From NCBI GenBank assembly GCA_028564925.1, contig CM053030.1, positions 371,282,945-371,346,944 of the forward strand: DNA of 64,000 bases, given 5' to 3'. A program made the position numbers and the translations under genes. The first letter of the stretch is position 1; each line of letters starts with the position of its first letter. The notes under the pieces were generated by a model, which was given only the letters and a program-made list of their open reading frames with translations, did no database searches and had not been told where the DNA came from. Positions 31,829 to 43,634 of the stretch are shown one piece after another. The stretch comes from Lithobates sylvaticus (Eukaryota; Chordata; Amphibia; Anura; Ranidae).

Positions 31829-34030
31829 CAGGGGTAGGCAACCTTTTGAGCAAAGTCTGACGAAAAATGTTTTCAAAGAAATTGAGCGTGCCGATTTTGT
31901 GAAGTTAACACAAAATTGTTAACTGCACACTCTCAATCACAAAAATGATTTTTTTTATAAAGTAAATGCTGTAAACTACTTGAGTAATAGTGACTAATTA
32001 ACATCCTGCACGCTCATGCCTTAGATCAGCCCCAATTCCTGTACCTCCAGTCCTCAGATCAGCCTCAATTCCTGCACCTTCACACCTCCGATCACTGTAC
32101 CCACTGCAAATCTGCCCCCCCCCCTCCACTGCTCATCAGTCCCCTCACTGTACCACCCTTCGATTCTGTCCCATCACTGTAACCCTGCGCTTCTGTTCCA
32201 CCACTGTAACCCCCCTGCTCATCTGCCCTAACAATTTAGCCCCTTTCTCATTTGCCCCACCACTCCCTGCACATCTGCACCACCGCTGTACCCCCATGCT
32301 CTTCTGTCTTACTGCTGAAGCACCTTCTCACCTGTCCTAACACTGTACCCATCTGCCCCACCACTGCAACCCCCTTTCTCATCTTCCCTACCACTGTTCC
32401 CTCTGCTCTTCTATACCACCTCTGTCCCCCCTGCTCTTCTGCACCACCACTGTAACCCCCTGCTCATCTGTCCCACCTCTGTACCCCCTGCTCTTCTGCC
32501 CCACCTTGGTACCCCCCTGCTCTTCTGCCCCACTAATGCACCTCCCTTTCACATCTGCCCCAACACTGAACCCACCCTGCTTATCTTTTCCACCACTGTA
32601 ACCCCCTTCTCATCTGGCACAACACTGAACCCCCTGCTCATCTGTCCCACCACTGTAACCCCCTTCTCATCTGCCCTATCACTGTACTGTACTCTTCTGT
32701 CTCACAGCTGAACCCCCTTCTCATTTCTCCCACCACCCCCTGTACTTTTGCCCAACCACTGTACCCCCCTGAACATCTGCCCCAGTGCTATACCCCTGTT
32801 CTTCTGTTCCACCGCTAAACCCCCTTCGCATGGCTCCCACCACTGTAACCCCCTTTTTTTATCTGCCCCACCACTTTACCTCCTGCACATCTGTCCCACC
32901 AATGTGCGTCCTTTCTCCTCTGCCCTTCCACTGTACCCCCCTGCACAACTGCCCCACCCTGCTCTTCTGCCCCACCAGTGTAACCCATTTCTCATCTGGC
33001 CCATCACTGAACCCCCCCCCCCCGCTCCGCTGTCCTACCCGTGTAACCCCCTGCTTATTTGCTCATATCACTGTAACCCCCTTGCTCTTCTGTCCCACCG
33101 CTGAACCCCCTTCTCATCTGTACTCTCCTCATCTGCTCCACTGCTGTACCCTATTCTCATCTATGATATGATATGCGTGATATGCAAAGTGGTGAAAGGA
33201 AGCAGAGATGAGACAAATCTACCTGTCTTGGCACACTCATCCCCACTGATCCACCTCTTGCATCCAGCCCATGTGGTTGTATGTGATGTCACATACAAAC
33301 ATCTGGAATGGATACGCAATGATGACCTCAGGTCAGGGGCATTTTCTGAAAGCAGTGGGCCTGTGTGCAAGATCGGGCCCCCACAGTTGAGGAAAAGTGT
33401 GGTGCAGCAAAATTGTGTGCTATATTCATTGTGCTGAATACTGGCTGTGGCTTAAAGGGACACAGAGTGCAGGGGTTCAGTAGTAAGTGACGCAAAGTCC
33501 AGAGGTTGGGAGTAGGTGATGATGCAGAGCGGAGGGGTCAGTAGTAAGTGACACAAACACATACAATTTTTTTTTATATATATAGTTCCCAGAAGCTCAA
33601 CAGTAATTCCACAAACTGTCACCTGTCACCTGTTGAACAGTGAAATCCCTTCTTTGAGATGGGAAGTGGCAACCAAGCGAGTCATCTTCCCCCAGATGGT
33701 GGGCGGGGTTAGCAGGAATGCTCCTCCTGGAAACAGGGACTGCCCCCCTACCAGAACTGCACACAATCTCTTCCCCGTCACAAAACCTGGCATTGCAGCT
33801 ACAACAAAGTTGGATAATCAATCAATTTTTCCCATGATTTACAATGTGTGTGGGCACAGTGCCTTCCCCCTAGTGTAGGTGCGGCATTGGGGAATTGTGA
33901 GATTGGAATACATTAGTTTCTCACTGACATTTCCCTGCACTGCTCTGCTGTTGGGGAGGGAGTCCAGTGCCGGCAAAAAACGGCTTCACGTGCCGCTTGG
34001 GACACCAGTACCAGGGGTTGCCTACCCCTG
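31829..34030. mobile_element. Non-autonomous hAT element with perfect 8-bp target duplication
   Basis: Ends CAGGGGTAGGCAACCTTTTG and GGGGTTGCCTACCCCTG form the terminal inverted repeat. CTGTAGAC flanks both sides (31821-31828, 34031-34038) without mismatch. About half of the 2.2 kb is a C-rich minisatellite. No transposase is encoded. Confidence 0.92.
32090..33150 (+). repeat. C-rich 30-bp minisatellite inside the hAT
   Basis: Roughly 33 diverged units of CTGCTCTTCTGCCCCACCACTG plus TAACCCCC, 24-32 bp each, with almost no G on the plus strand. Short proline-rich open frames are artefacts. Confidence 0.92.
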
Positions 34031-34039
34031 CTGTAGACA

Positions 34040-34446
34040 ATACTAAAGTTTGCCTAATGCCCTGTTCAAACGAGCAGATTTTCTGTTGGTAAAAACTTGG
34101 ATGGTTTTACCGACGGAATTCCGCTCAAGCATGGCTTGCATACACACGGTCACACAAAAGTTCTCGGAACTTTCGACCGTCAAGAAAGCAGTGACATACA
34201 ACACTATGACGAGCCGAGAAAATTAAGTTAAATGCTTCAGAGCATGCGTCAATTTGTTTGCAAGCATGCGTAGGAATTTTGCACATCGGAATTGGTACAG
34301 ACGATCGGAATATCCAATGCGAGAACTTTTGTGTGACCGTGTGTATGCAAGCCATGCTTGAGCGGAATTCCGTCGATAAAACCATCCAAGTTTTTACCGA
34401 CAGAAAATCTGCTCGTTTGTACAGGGCATTAGGCAAACTTTAGTAT
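34040..34446. repeat. MITE-C copy 3, long-hairpin subfamily
   Basis: The arms start ATACTAAAGTTTGCCTAATG and end in its inverse. They match over about 130 bp with only a few differences (for example TTGGTAAAAAC against TCGGTAAAAAC). This is a much longer stem than in copies 1, 2 and 4. Copy 5 (51.4 kb) shares the GCTCAA.GC.TGGCTTGCATACA segment. Confidence 0.85.
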
Positions 34447-35581
34447 TTTTAGTACTTTTTCCGTCTGAAAAATAGATTTTTTGCTTTGGCCATGTGTTTT
34501 GGGTCATTGCGATGCTGGAATACCCATCCATGACCCATTTTCAATGCCCTGGCGGAGGGGTGGAGGTTCTCACACAAGATTTGACGGTCCATCGTCCCTT
34601 TGATGTGGTGTGTGAAGTTGTCCTGTCCCCTTAGCAGAAAAACACCACCCAAAGCATATTGTTTCCATCTCCATGCTTGACGCTGGGGGCGGTGTTCATG
34701 GGGTCACAGGGCAGCATTCTTCCTCCTCCAAACATGGCAAATTAAGTTGATGCCAAAGAGCTCGATTTTGGTCTCATCTGACCACAACACTTTCACCCAG
34801 ATCCTCTGAATCATTCAGATGTTCATTAGCAAACTTCAAAAGGGCCTGTACATGTGCTTTCTTGAGCAGGGGGACTTTGTGGGCGCTGCAGGATTTCAGT
34901 CCTTCAAGGCATAGTGTGTTACTAATTGTTTTCTTGGTGACTATGGTCCCAGCTGCCTTATCATTGACAAGATTCTCCCGTGTAGTTCTGGGCTGATTCC
35001 TCACCATTCTCATGATCATTGAAATTCCACAAGGTGAGATCTTTCATGGAGCCCCAGACAGAGGGAGATTCACAGTTATTTTGTGTTTTTTCTATTTGTG
35101 AATAATCGCACCAACTGTTGTCAACCTCTCACCAAGCTACTTGGCGATGGTCTTGTAGCCCATTCCAGCCTTGTGTAGGTCTACAATCTTGTCCCTGACA
35201 TCCTTGGACAGCTTTTTGGTCTTTGAATCTGATTGAATCTGATTGAGTGATTGCTTCTGTGGACAGGTGTCTTTTATACAGGTAACAAGCGAAGATTAAG
35301 AGCACTTCCTTTATGAGAGTGCTCCTAATCTCAGCTCGTTACCTGTATAGAACACAACTGGGAGACAAAAATATTGATGATTGATAGGGGATAAAATACT
35401 TATTTCACTTATTAAAATGCAAATCAATTTATAACTTTTTTGAAATGCGTTTTTTTTTTGGTTATTCTGTCTCTTACTGTTAAAATAAACCAATCATTAA
35501 AATTATAGACTGATCATTTCTTTGTCAGAGGGCAAACATACAAAATCAGCAGGGGATCAAATACTTTTTTCCCTCACTGTA
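34447..35581 (-). mobile_element. Tc1-like transposon relic, one end intact
   Basis: The right end CAAATACTTTTTTCCCTCACTGTA is a familiar Tc1 terminus. The opposite end is lost at the junction with MITE-C copy 3. Transposase is on the minus strand. Confidence 0.85.
34460..35240 (-). pseudogene. Tc1 transposase pseudogene
   Basis: Minus-strand pieces include [18 protein letters not shown] with [25 protein letters not shown] (DNA-binding and linker regions) and [18 protein letters not shown] followed by [17 protein letters not shown]. At the second catalytic site the usual QQDNDPKH reads QHRNDPKH, so the aspartate is replaced. The C-terminal third with the catalytic glutamate is missing. Several frame changes are present. 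Inactive. Confidence 0.85.
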
Positions 35582-36111
35582 TACATGTATATATATAAAG
35601 CGCTGCATAAATTGACTATATAAGGCCCTGTGTAAATGTAGACAAAAGTGACACAGGATTCACATGAATGCAGAGTGCATGGTTCCCGAATATCGATTGT
35701 GATTCAGAGAAAACATTTTTTTTCAGTTTTCTCCAGATTTTAGTGTTCCTGGATTGGGTTCCAGAGTTAGAAGGCTTCAAAGAGCTTTGAGAGGCTAGGA
35801 GACTGAAGGGCTTCATATGGGTGCTAGGTGATTCCCCTATCAAGAGGCACATACAGCAGGGAGCTGTAACTAAAGAGAGTTGAGAATGTGGCATCTGTTC
35901 TACATGAGCACATGTGTGCTGTAAGCTGGTCTAAAGGACCAAGGCAAAAGACCCGAGCAGCATTGCCGTGAAGAGAAGAAGCCAGGTGGCTTGGTATTAT
36001 GTATTTTCTTGTTTTGCCAGTGAAACCTCTGCCTGGGCAACTGTTTTGGGGAATTTATAGGTAGTTCTAACTATCGTGGACTCACTGGGAAACCATTACT
36101 ATGACTCAGTT
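35582..36111. other. No gene recognised
   Basis: Intergenic. Nothing recognised apart from weak AT-rich repeats. Confidence 0.4.
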
Positions 36112-36112
36112 T

Positions 36113-36144
<32 letters not shown>

Positions 36145-36182
36145 TACATACATATACACACACACACATACATACATATACA
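36112..36182. repeat. TA / CA / TACA compound microsatellite
   Basis: TATATA followed by CACACA and CATACATA blocks, repeated twice. Confidence 0.93.
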
Positions 36183-36185
36183 TTA

Positions 36186-37220
36186 GGTGCTCACCATCAA
36201 TTATTTGTGATACTTGTGGTTTTGACATGCTTGGGCAGCTGTATGGACTCAAAATAAGCATTTCTATCAATATATATTCTCAAATCACCAACATGTGGTA
36301 ACATGAATCAGCAAGGCTAGATTATTTTTTTTGATTCCCTGCAATTTCCAGTGACAGTACAAATTAGAGAATAGCATTGTAGTTCACAGCCATGCTGTAA
36401 CTGTAGCTTATGAAGATACAACTGTCAATCAAAAGCTGAGTACAGATCCATATTATGCAAACTAGTATGTGAAGGAGTAAATATGACTGTATGGCTGCCT
36501 CTGATGCTGAGGCAGAGTTGATACCGAGGCAGTAATTAGAGTCTGGTTATCCAACCTTAGCTAAATAACAATTATGTTCTTGCAGTAGGGTGGACCTACA
36601 ACGTTTAAAGTTGAAGGAAAGGGGTTGGAGTAGAATGTCTAGCAGAAGGATCCTCTCTCACTTTCGCACACCAAGAAAGGGCCGATTACTACAATTTCTT
36701 CATGAAGAAACAACATTTACGTGGATAAACAGATAAGCTGATCTGTACTTAAAGTAAGGCCAGAATTAGTTGCAGTAACACAAGGGGGTTGCACTGGAGA
36801 GTGCAAAATCTGGTGCAGCTAGGGTTGCCACCTTTTCCTCAAGCCAAACCAGAACACTTTAGCGGCCTGGGACACTTTGGGTGCCCCAAGGAGAGTAGTA
36901 ATGCAGCACGCAGTAATGCATAGCGTGCTGCGGTGAACAGTGGGTGTGGCCAAATTGCTCTTGCGGATGTCATTGCCCTGCCCCCAGTGATGCCAAACCT
37001 GCCCGCATACAGCCATCCACAGCTCCCAGACGGCAACAGATTTGTGTGTGACTATCTTGGTTAGTTGGGGAGCCACAGCCCGGGAGCCAGAAATGCAGCA
37101 GCAGCAGAGGACAACACATATTAGATGACTAATCTGGGATTCGCTGGACTTGAGACCAAGGTCCACTTTAAAGTTGAATCTAGCAAATGCCTTTGCAAAC
37201 CTGGCTATAACCTTTTAAAG
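36186..37220. other. No gene recognised; two MITE fragments
   Basis: GGAGAGTGCAAAATCTGGTGCAG at 36,796-36,818 is an inner part of MITE-E, cut off by CTAGGGTTGCCACC at 36,822, the terminus of the small hAT family also found at 53.76 kb. No open frame with a domain. Confidence 0.5.
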
Positions 37221-37758
37221 CACGTGTCAAACACAAGGCCTGTGGGCCGAATCCAGCACCTCTCCTGCAGCACCCCCCATCGTCTCCACACCATCTTGCT
37301 GCAGCAGTCGACAGCACAGATGAGGACAAAACTCCTCTGCCAGATCCTGTGCTTCTCTGTGCAGCTGTAGAGAGGTGTTTCTCTGCACCCCCAACACAGT
37401 ATCACAGCAGTCAGCAACAGAGAGGAGGACAAAACTCTTCCTATAGATCCTGCGCCTCCCTGTGCAACTGCAGCACCCCCTCATCTCTGCCTCCTCTGGT
37501 CCTAGCATTTAGCAGACTTCAGCAGCTGACTCCAGGTCTCCCCTTGTCCTCCTCCAGACCCTGCACTTTCTGCTTCCCATCTCTGCCTCCAGCTTCTTCC
37601 CTGCAGCAGCACAAGGTACTTCACTGTGATGTAAGAGAAGGTGGGGGACTCTTGACATCTGATGTAAGGGTGCTCAGGAGGTTTTACAGATACAGCCGGC
37701 CCCTTGAGGGTGACCATAATGCTGATCCAGCCTGCAATTAAATTGAGTTTGACCCCTG
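37221..37758. mobile_element. Non-autonomous hAT element
   Basis: Ends CACGTGTCAAACACAAGG and GAGTTTGACCCCTG are imperfect inverted repeats (outermost CAGGGGTC-type on the right). The flanks TTTTAAAG and TTGTAAAA agree at 6 of 8 positions, an old target duplication. Two internal direct repeats share CTCCTCTGCCAGATCCTG-like words. Confidence 0.7.
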
Positions 37759-37983
37759 TTGTAAAAGTAGTAATGAATCATCACTGTCCTGTACATAGGC
37801 TTTGCAGAGAAAAGTGCTGTAGGAGGGGCCCGGAAGATCAACCCACATTGTATCAATGGAAGCATCATCATGATGTCATCATTATCCAAAGTAGGTTTTC
37901 ATAATCACAAGCTTATAATTCTCTGCTAGGCATTAGTATAATATTTAATAAATGGTTCCATAGGCTCTGATTTTCTTTTCTCT

Positions 37984-38298
37984 ATGTACAGTATAGCGAG
38001 CAAAGTCCTTTCTTGTTTTAAGAGAGGTATGGGCTCCAGAGAGAGTGATATAATTTTGCCCCTGTACAAATCATTAGTAAGACCTCATCTGGAATATGCA
38101 GTTCAGTTTTGGGCACCAGTTCTCAAAAAGGATATCGGGGAACTGGAGAAAGTGCAGAGAAGGGCAACCAAACTGATAAGAGGCATGGAGGAGCTCAGCT
38201 ATGAGGAAAGATTAGAGGAACTGAATGTATTCTCTAGTGAGAAGAGGAGAATAAGGGGGGATATGATCAACATGTTCAAATATATAAGGGGTCCATAA
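37984..38298 (+). pseudogene. CR1 ORF2 C-terminal fragment
   Basis: A 104-codon open frame, the only one kept intact in this LINE. It lacks the endonuclease and the catalytic reverse transcriptase motifs, which lay upstream. The start codon is not a native start. Confidence 0.85.
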
Positions 38299-38775
38299 AG
38301 TGAACTTGGTGTTGAGTTATTCACTTTACGGTCAACACAGAGGACAAGGGGGCACTCTTTACGTCTAGAGGAAAAGAGATTTCATCTCCAAATACGGAAA
38401 GGTTTCTTCACAGTGAGAGCGGTGAAAATGTGGAATAGACTCCCTGCAGAGGTGGTTCTGGACAGCTCAGTAGATTGCTTTAGGAAAGGCCTGGATTCTT
38501 TCCTAAATGTACATAATATAACTGGGTACTAACATTTATACGTAAATTTGATCCAGGTAAAATCCGATTGCCTGATTGGGGATCAGGAAGGATTTTTCCC
38601 TGCTGTAGCAAATTGAATCATGCTTTGGTGGGGGTTTCCGCCTTCCTCTGGATCAACTTTGGTTATAGGATTGTGTACCGGTATATGGGATTGTTGGATA
38701 TTATTTTTATTTATTTATATTTATGGTTGAACTAGATGGACTTGTGTCTTTTTTCAACCTAACTATGTATGATCC
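37990..38775 (+). mobile_element. CR1-like LINE 3' end
   Basis: Encodes the reverse transcriptase tail: LYKSLVRPHLEYAVQFW, then KDIGELEKVQRRATKLI and LSYEERLEELNVFSSEKRR, followed by DMINMFKYI. The 3' untranslated part continues with GGTTTCTTCACAGTGAGAG, GATCAGGAAGGATTTTTCCC and GGTTGAACTAGATGGACTTG. It ends near CTAACTATGTATGATC, a CR1-type short-repeat tail. 5'-truncated. The frame after KYIRGP stops early compared with relatives. Confidence 0.85.
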
Positions 38776-39470
38776 TACACTTTCACTTCTGTTTCTATGT
38801 ACACCTGCTAGTACAACATGTTATTTGAGAAAATTAACATGCATTGGACAACGCTGTATATGACTTCTTTGTGTTTTAGTGCAGTTTGGCAAGACTGTCT
38901 ACAAACTGCATAGGGAGTTTTATACCATTTTCTCAATAGTACAGTTCACATATATAATTTAATGCAGTGCTGTTTTCAAAATTGATGCATTCTGCATTTT
39001 GCCTGTGGTTTCCCACAAGCGCGTGTTCAGTTCACAAAGCTTTACACAAGGATCAAAATCTTTATTTCCAGCCAGGTGACCATCATTTTTAAATCTCCAT
39101 GGACTCTCCTGGAATCTCACTAAACTGTCATGGAAAAAAAGTAAAAAAAAAAAATAGGTTTTTAATTTAAGAGCCCTTTCACACTACATAACATAACACA
39201 TATTCACTGGTGTGTGCTGTTAACGTGCATTTCACTGCTTTCTTCCATTTCAGCTTGTCATGCTGTTTAAGTATTATTATTACTATGTATGCATTGCAAT
39301 GCATAAAGTACTGTGCAAAAATGCAGCATGTTCTTTTTTTTTTTCAGCATTTTGGTGTCAATCCAAACCATGGGTCATAGGTCAAATTGCCTTGTTCTAA
39401 TGTTGAGACTGCTTTGGTCAGTGCAGCCCAGCACTGCAGGTATGAATGGGCTTCTTTTAAAAACTTAGTT
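38776..39470. other. No gene recognised
   Basis: Intergenic. GAGCCCTTTCACACTACA at 39,171 looks like a stray MITE terminus. Confidence 0.4.
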
Positions 39471-39836
39471 AAAGAGGAGCTTCACCCTGAAAACAAAAAT
39501 GTAAAATTCAGCAGCTACAAATACTGTAGTTACTGTTAAAAAAACATACAATTACCTGTACCAGGATCCAGCGATGTTCTCACCCGACCCAGCTCCTTGC
39601 AGCTTCACAGCTGGCTGCCCGCCGCACTGGGCCTCGTGATTGTTTCCGCAGTCTCCTGTGACATGTCCCAAGAGATGGCAAGGAAAGGAGAGGGGGACTT
39701 CCGCTCAAATTGCAGCAATGATCGGACCGTAAGTAGGAGCAGGTACCTGTCAAGATCAGGTACCCCCCACCAAAAAAAAATACACTCCAATTATGGGAGA
39801 GGTGGAAGAAAAGTGGAACTTCCCCTTTTAGGTAAA
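39471..39836. repeat. MITE-like repeat
   Basis: Left end AAAGAGGAGCTTCACCCTG and right end GTGGAACTTCCCCTTTT are imperfect inverted repeats. CTGTACCAGGATCCAGCG and GAGCAGGTACCTGTC-type segments form an inner hairpin. Confidence 0.5.
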
Positions 39837-40712
39837 GTTCTGCTTTTTTTAACATTTAAAACATTCCCCATATGTCACATGTTTAAATACATACCAGAAT
39901 GCATGTACAAAAATTAATTGCACCGTTCTCAGGTTTTTTACAAATACATTACATTTTTTTTTATAAAATGTATCTTAAGTGCACAGGTTTGAAAAAGCAA
40001 CAAAGTGCTCTACACCCTACATACACCTACTCTTCTGTTTTAGAATTGCACTCTCCTATTGCTCTAAAAATGGAAAATGCCTTCCAGAGTGGTTGTAATA
40101 AAAGGTCTCATGTAACTGACAGGTTTTTGGATCTTGTTCATATCCTGTATGTGAATTGTACTAATTAATACATACTGACTCGGTATGCTTACAGACCCAC
40201 CTTTCCGTTAACCAATCAATATAGTATACAACCTTTGTATACTTATGGCCCATACCGGCTAACTGGTGGGTGGTGGTGAAGTATAGGTTCTAATATTTCC
40301 CCTAGCAGGGTTTTCTGAGTAGGATTGTTGTATGCTTTACAAGAACTTTTATCTATATGTTGAACTTATACTTTATATGCAACCCTTGTGTTGAAAATTA
40401 CTGGTGGTATACTATTTGGGTTTTATATTTGTTCTTAATGTTTTTATATGATGCATTGTGGACCTTATTGTGGACCTTATTCTTGGGGTCATTCTTTGCC
40501 TACAATTGGTGTCCTCTATGGAAAAAAAACTATCAATAAATATACTGAATTTTTCTCAATAGAATATTGTATACAACCTATTGCTCCATAAATTGATAAA
40601 TATAAAGAATTTTGTAAAGAATTTACAAAACAATAAAGCAATGACGCGCATATGAACAAATGCAAAAAGTAACAGGTAAACAGGTAACAGGTAAACGCAC
40701 ACTGTAAAACTG
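39837..40712. other. No gene recognised
   Basis: AT-rich intergenic sequence. Confidence 0.4.
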
Positions 40713-41132
40713 TAATGCCCTGTACACATGATAGGATTTTCAGACAACAGAATCCATTGGATTGTTTCCGACGGATGTTGGCTCAAACTCGTCTTGCATA
40801 CACACGGTCACACAAAGTTGGTCAGAAATTCCGAACGTCAAGAACGCAGTGACGTACAACACATACGACAAGTGAATAAAATTAAGTTCAATAGCCAGTG
40901 CTGTTCTTCTGCTTGATTTCAAGCATGCGTGGCACTTTGTGCGTCGGAATTGTGTACACACGATTGGAATTTTTTTGTTGTCGGAAAATTTGAGAACCAG
41001 ATCTCAAATTTTGTGTGACGGAAATTCCTATGGAAAATGTGCGATGGAGCCTACACACGGTCGGAATTTCCAACAACAAGCTCCGATCGCACATTTGCCG
41101 TTGGAAAGTCTGACCGTGTGTACGCGGCATAA
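40713..41132. repeat. MITE-C copy 4
   Basis: Ends TAATGCCCTGTACACATG and CCGTGTGTACGCGGCATAA. Interior GCATGCGTGGCACTTTGTGC. Moderately diverged. Confidence 0.85.
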
Positions 41133-41663
41133 GAGTGATATCGGGGTCACTCCTTGCAAGTCAACATATTTTAAAAAACATAAGGTATAGGCATAGCCTG
41201 AGTTTAGTGTTTTGGCTGTATATACTGCTAATAAAAAGCTTATTCATACTTACAAAGAAACTAACAGCAAGTCGGCCTATGAATTTGCTTTTATCTATGT
41301 CTAGATTTCATTCTTCTTCTATCAGTTAAACAAAAACAAATATACTCTCGCACAATCTTATGTACAGTCCCCTCGAGAAGCATTTTTTTTTAACCAAAAT
41401 CTGGAATCAGCTACTGTGGAAAAATGGTAAGCTGGCAGTTCTGGCACCCAGCACTGCCATCTCTTACTTTAATATGTTGAACTCAGAGCAAAATCAGTCT
41501 TTTCTCTTTCCTGTGTACAGGAAGTGGCTGCAGCCAGATGTCTACAGAGAAACAGTGTTGGCATACCGAGAGATTTCTAGCATGTTGGAAGCATATGTAC
41601 ACACAAAACAGTATCCTTACAGTCAGTGCTAGGCTTCAAGCAGAACTGACTCTAATCAATATA
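41133..41663. other. No gene recognised
   Basis: Possibly unique sequence. A 90-codon open frame at 41,360-41,632 has no recognisable domain. Confidence 0.35.
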
Positions 41664-42848
41664 TACTGTATCTCACAAAAGTGAGTACACCCCTCATATT
41701 TTTGTAAATATTTTATTATACCTTTTCATGTGACAACACTGAAGGAATGACACTTTGCTACAATGTAAAATAGTGAGTATACATCATGTATAACAGTGTA
41801 AATTTGCTGTCCCTTCAAAACAACTCTACACACAGCCATTAATGTCTAAACCACTAGCAACAAAAGTGAGTACACCCTAAGTGAAAATGTCCAAATTGGG
41901 CCCAAAGTGTCAATATTCTGTATGCCACCATTATTTTCCAGCACTGCCTTAACCCTCTTGGGCATGGAGTTCACCAGAACTTCACATGTTGCCACTGGAT
42001 TCCTCTTCCACTCCTCCACGGGGACATCACAGAGCTGGTGGATGTTAGAGACCTTGCGCTCCTCCACCTTCCATTTGAAGATGCCCCACAGATGCTCAAT
42101 AGGGTTTAGGTCTGGAGACATGCTTGGCCAGTCCATCACCTTTACCATCAGCTTCTTTAGCAAGGCAGTGGTCATCTTGGAGGTGTGTTTGGGGTCGTTG
42201 TCATGTTGGAATACTGCCCTACGGCCCAGTCTCCGAAGGGAAGGGATCATGTTCTGCTTCAGTATGTCACAGTACATGTTGGCATTCATGGTTCCCTCAA
42301 TGAACTGTAGCTCCCCAGTGCCGGCAGCACTCATGCAGCCCCAGACCATGACACTCCCACCACCATGCTTGAATGTAGGCAAGACACACATGTCTTTGTA
42401 CTCCTCACCTGGTTCCCGCCACACATGCTTGACACCATCTGAACCAAATAAGTTTATTTTGGTCTCATCAGACCACAGGACATGGTTCCAGTAATCCATG
42501 TCCTTAGTCTGCTTGTCTTCAGCAGACTGTTTGCAGACTTTCTTGTGCATCATCTTTAATAGAGGCTTCCTTCTGGGACAACAGCCATGCATACCAATTT
42601 GATGCAGTGTGCGGCGTATGGTCTGAGCACCCCCCACCCCTTCAACCTCTGCAGCAATGCTGGCAGCACTCATATTTCTATTTCCCAAAGACAACCTCTG
42701 GATATGATGCTGAGCATGTGCACTCAACTTCTTTGGTCGACCATGGTGAGGTCTGTTCTGAGTGTAACCTGTCCTGTTAAACAGCTATATGGTCTTGGCC
42801 ACTGTGCTGCAGCTCAGTTTCAGGGTCTTGCCAATCTTCTTATAGCCT

Positions 42849-43634
42849 GTTGGCACTCACCTCTCTTAACAGGCCCCATTTTCCCATCCCACCATCACCA
42901 TCAGCCAGTTCATCCGCACACTCCAGTCCACTTGCCTGGTGACCCCCCTTCATTTCTTTACTTCACACTCTCACTCCTCACACAGGTATGCCTTTGTGGG
43001 TCCATGCCAGCCTTGGATGATACCTTGTGGGTTGCCCCCACTGACCTGTCCGCCTCAGCCCCTGGAGGGTGGTGTCCCCAGATGGCCGGCGGTGCCCAGC
43101 ATTCAGCCACCATCACACGAACCACAGTATGTAAGCATGTACTTCGTGTGGGGTTTTTATCACCCCACCCCTGTCTCATGTCTGCAATTAATATATTACT
43201 CTTATACAAAATCTCTTACTTTAGACAATACATGCGCTTTCTCCTGATGAGTGGCACATCAGCCACAAAAAACGTAGAGCTACCAATTGTCATGTTCCCT
43301 TCAAACTCTACTCAAATTTCTACAGCTGTCACGCAATCTTTACCTTACAGGATAGTGAGACCATCGATCATGCAGGCATTACTTAATGTGTATGGTTATA
43401 TACAAACTTCAATTTGGTGTACGGTGGAATATTATTGTGTTCATATTATCAAATACCTATGCCATTATTATGTTCATTGTCATTACCTTTTTAATGCTTG
43501 CAATTGATATTATGATTTTATGTATGTTTATACCCTTTATGAACCAATAAATCTTCCCAATTGTTCACCAAATCTACCTTACTGCAATCACGCACTTCCT
43601 CTAAAGTCCCACCCCATTGCGCTCCTCATTTTTA
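42849..43634 (+). mobile_element. Hammerhead-bearing retroposon insertion
   Basis: The 786-bp insert is flanked by a perfect 12-bp duplication, TTCTTATAGCCT (42837-42848 and 43635-43646), inside the Tc1 transposase gene. Long perfect duplication without TIRs points to target-primed retrotransposition. There is no poly-A tail. The end reads GCGCTCCTCATTTTTA, loosely like the tail of the 2.8-4.6 kb insertion. A CAATAAATCTTCCC motif lies near 43,545 and a hammerhead motif at 43,241. Best guess: a truncated Penelope-like element or retrozyme-like unit. Confidence 0.65.
43241..43279 (+). ncRNA. Hammerhead ribozyme motif (slightly decayed)
   Basis: The catalytic CTGATGAG stands at 43,244-43,251. 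Stem II is GTGGC (43,251-43,255) with GCCAC (43,262-43,266) around the loop ACATCA. Stem I can form from CTC (43,241-43,243) and GAG (43,277-43,279). The second core block reads AAAA in place of GAAA, and the short stem III region reads AACGTA in place of CGCGTA. One of these changes is the G-to-A expected from CpG decay. Layout and order match the minimal hammerheads known from Penelope-like elements. Probably inactive in this copy. Confidence 0.65.

Noticed and set aside
32252-33171. Proline-rich open frames
   Set aside because: Phase products of the C-rich minisatellite in the 31.8-34.0 kb hAT.
41360-41632. 90-codon frame as a host exon
   Set aside because: No domain, no clear splice sites and no repeat or conservation evidence. 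Left as unannotated.
42587-43507. 306-codon plus-strand open frame
   Set aside because: It crosses the Tc1/retroposon junction in antisense to the transposase and contains no domain, so it is chance.
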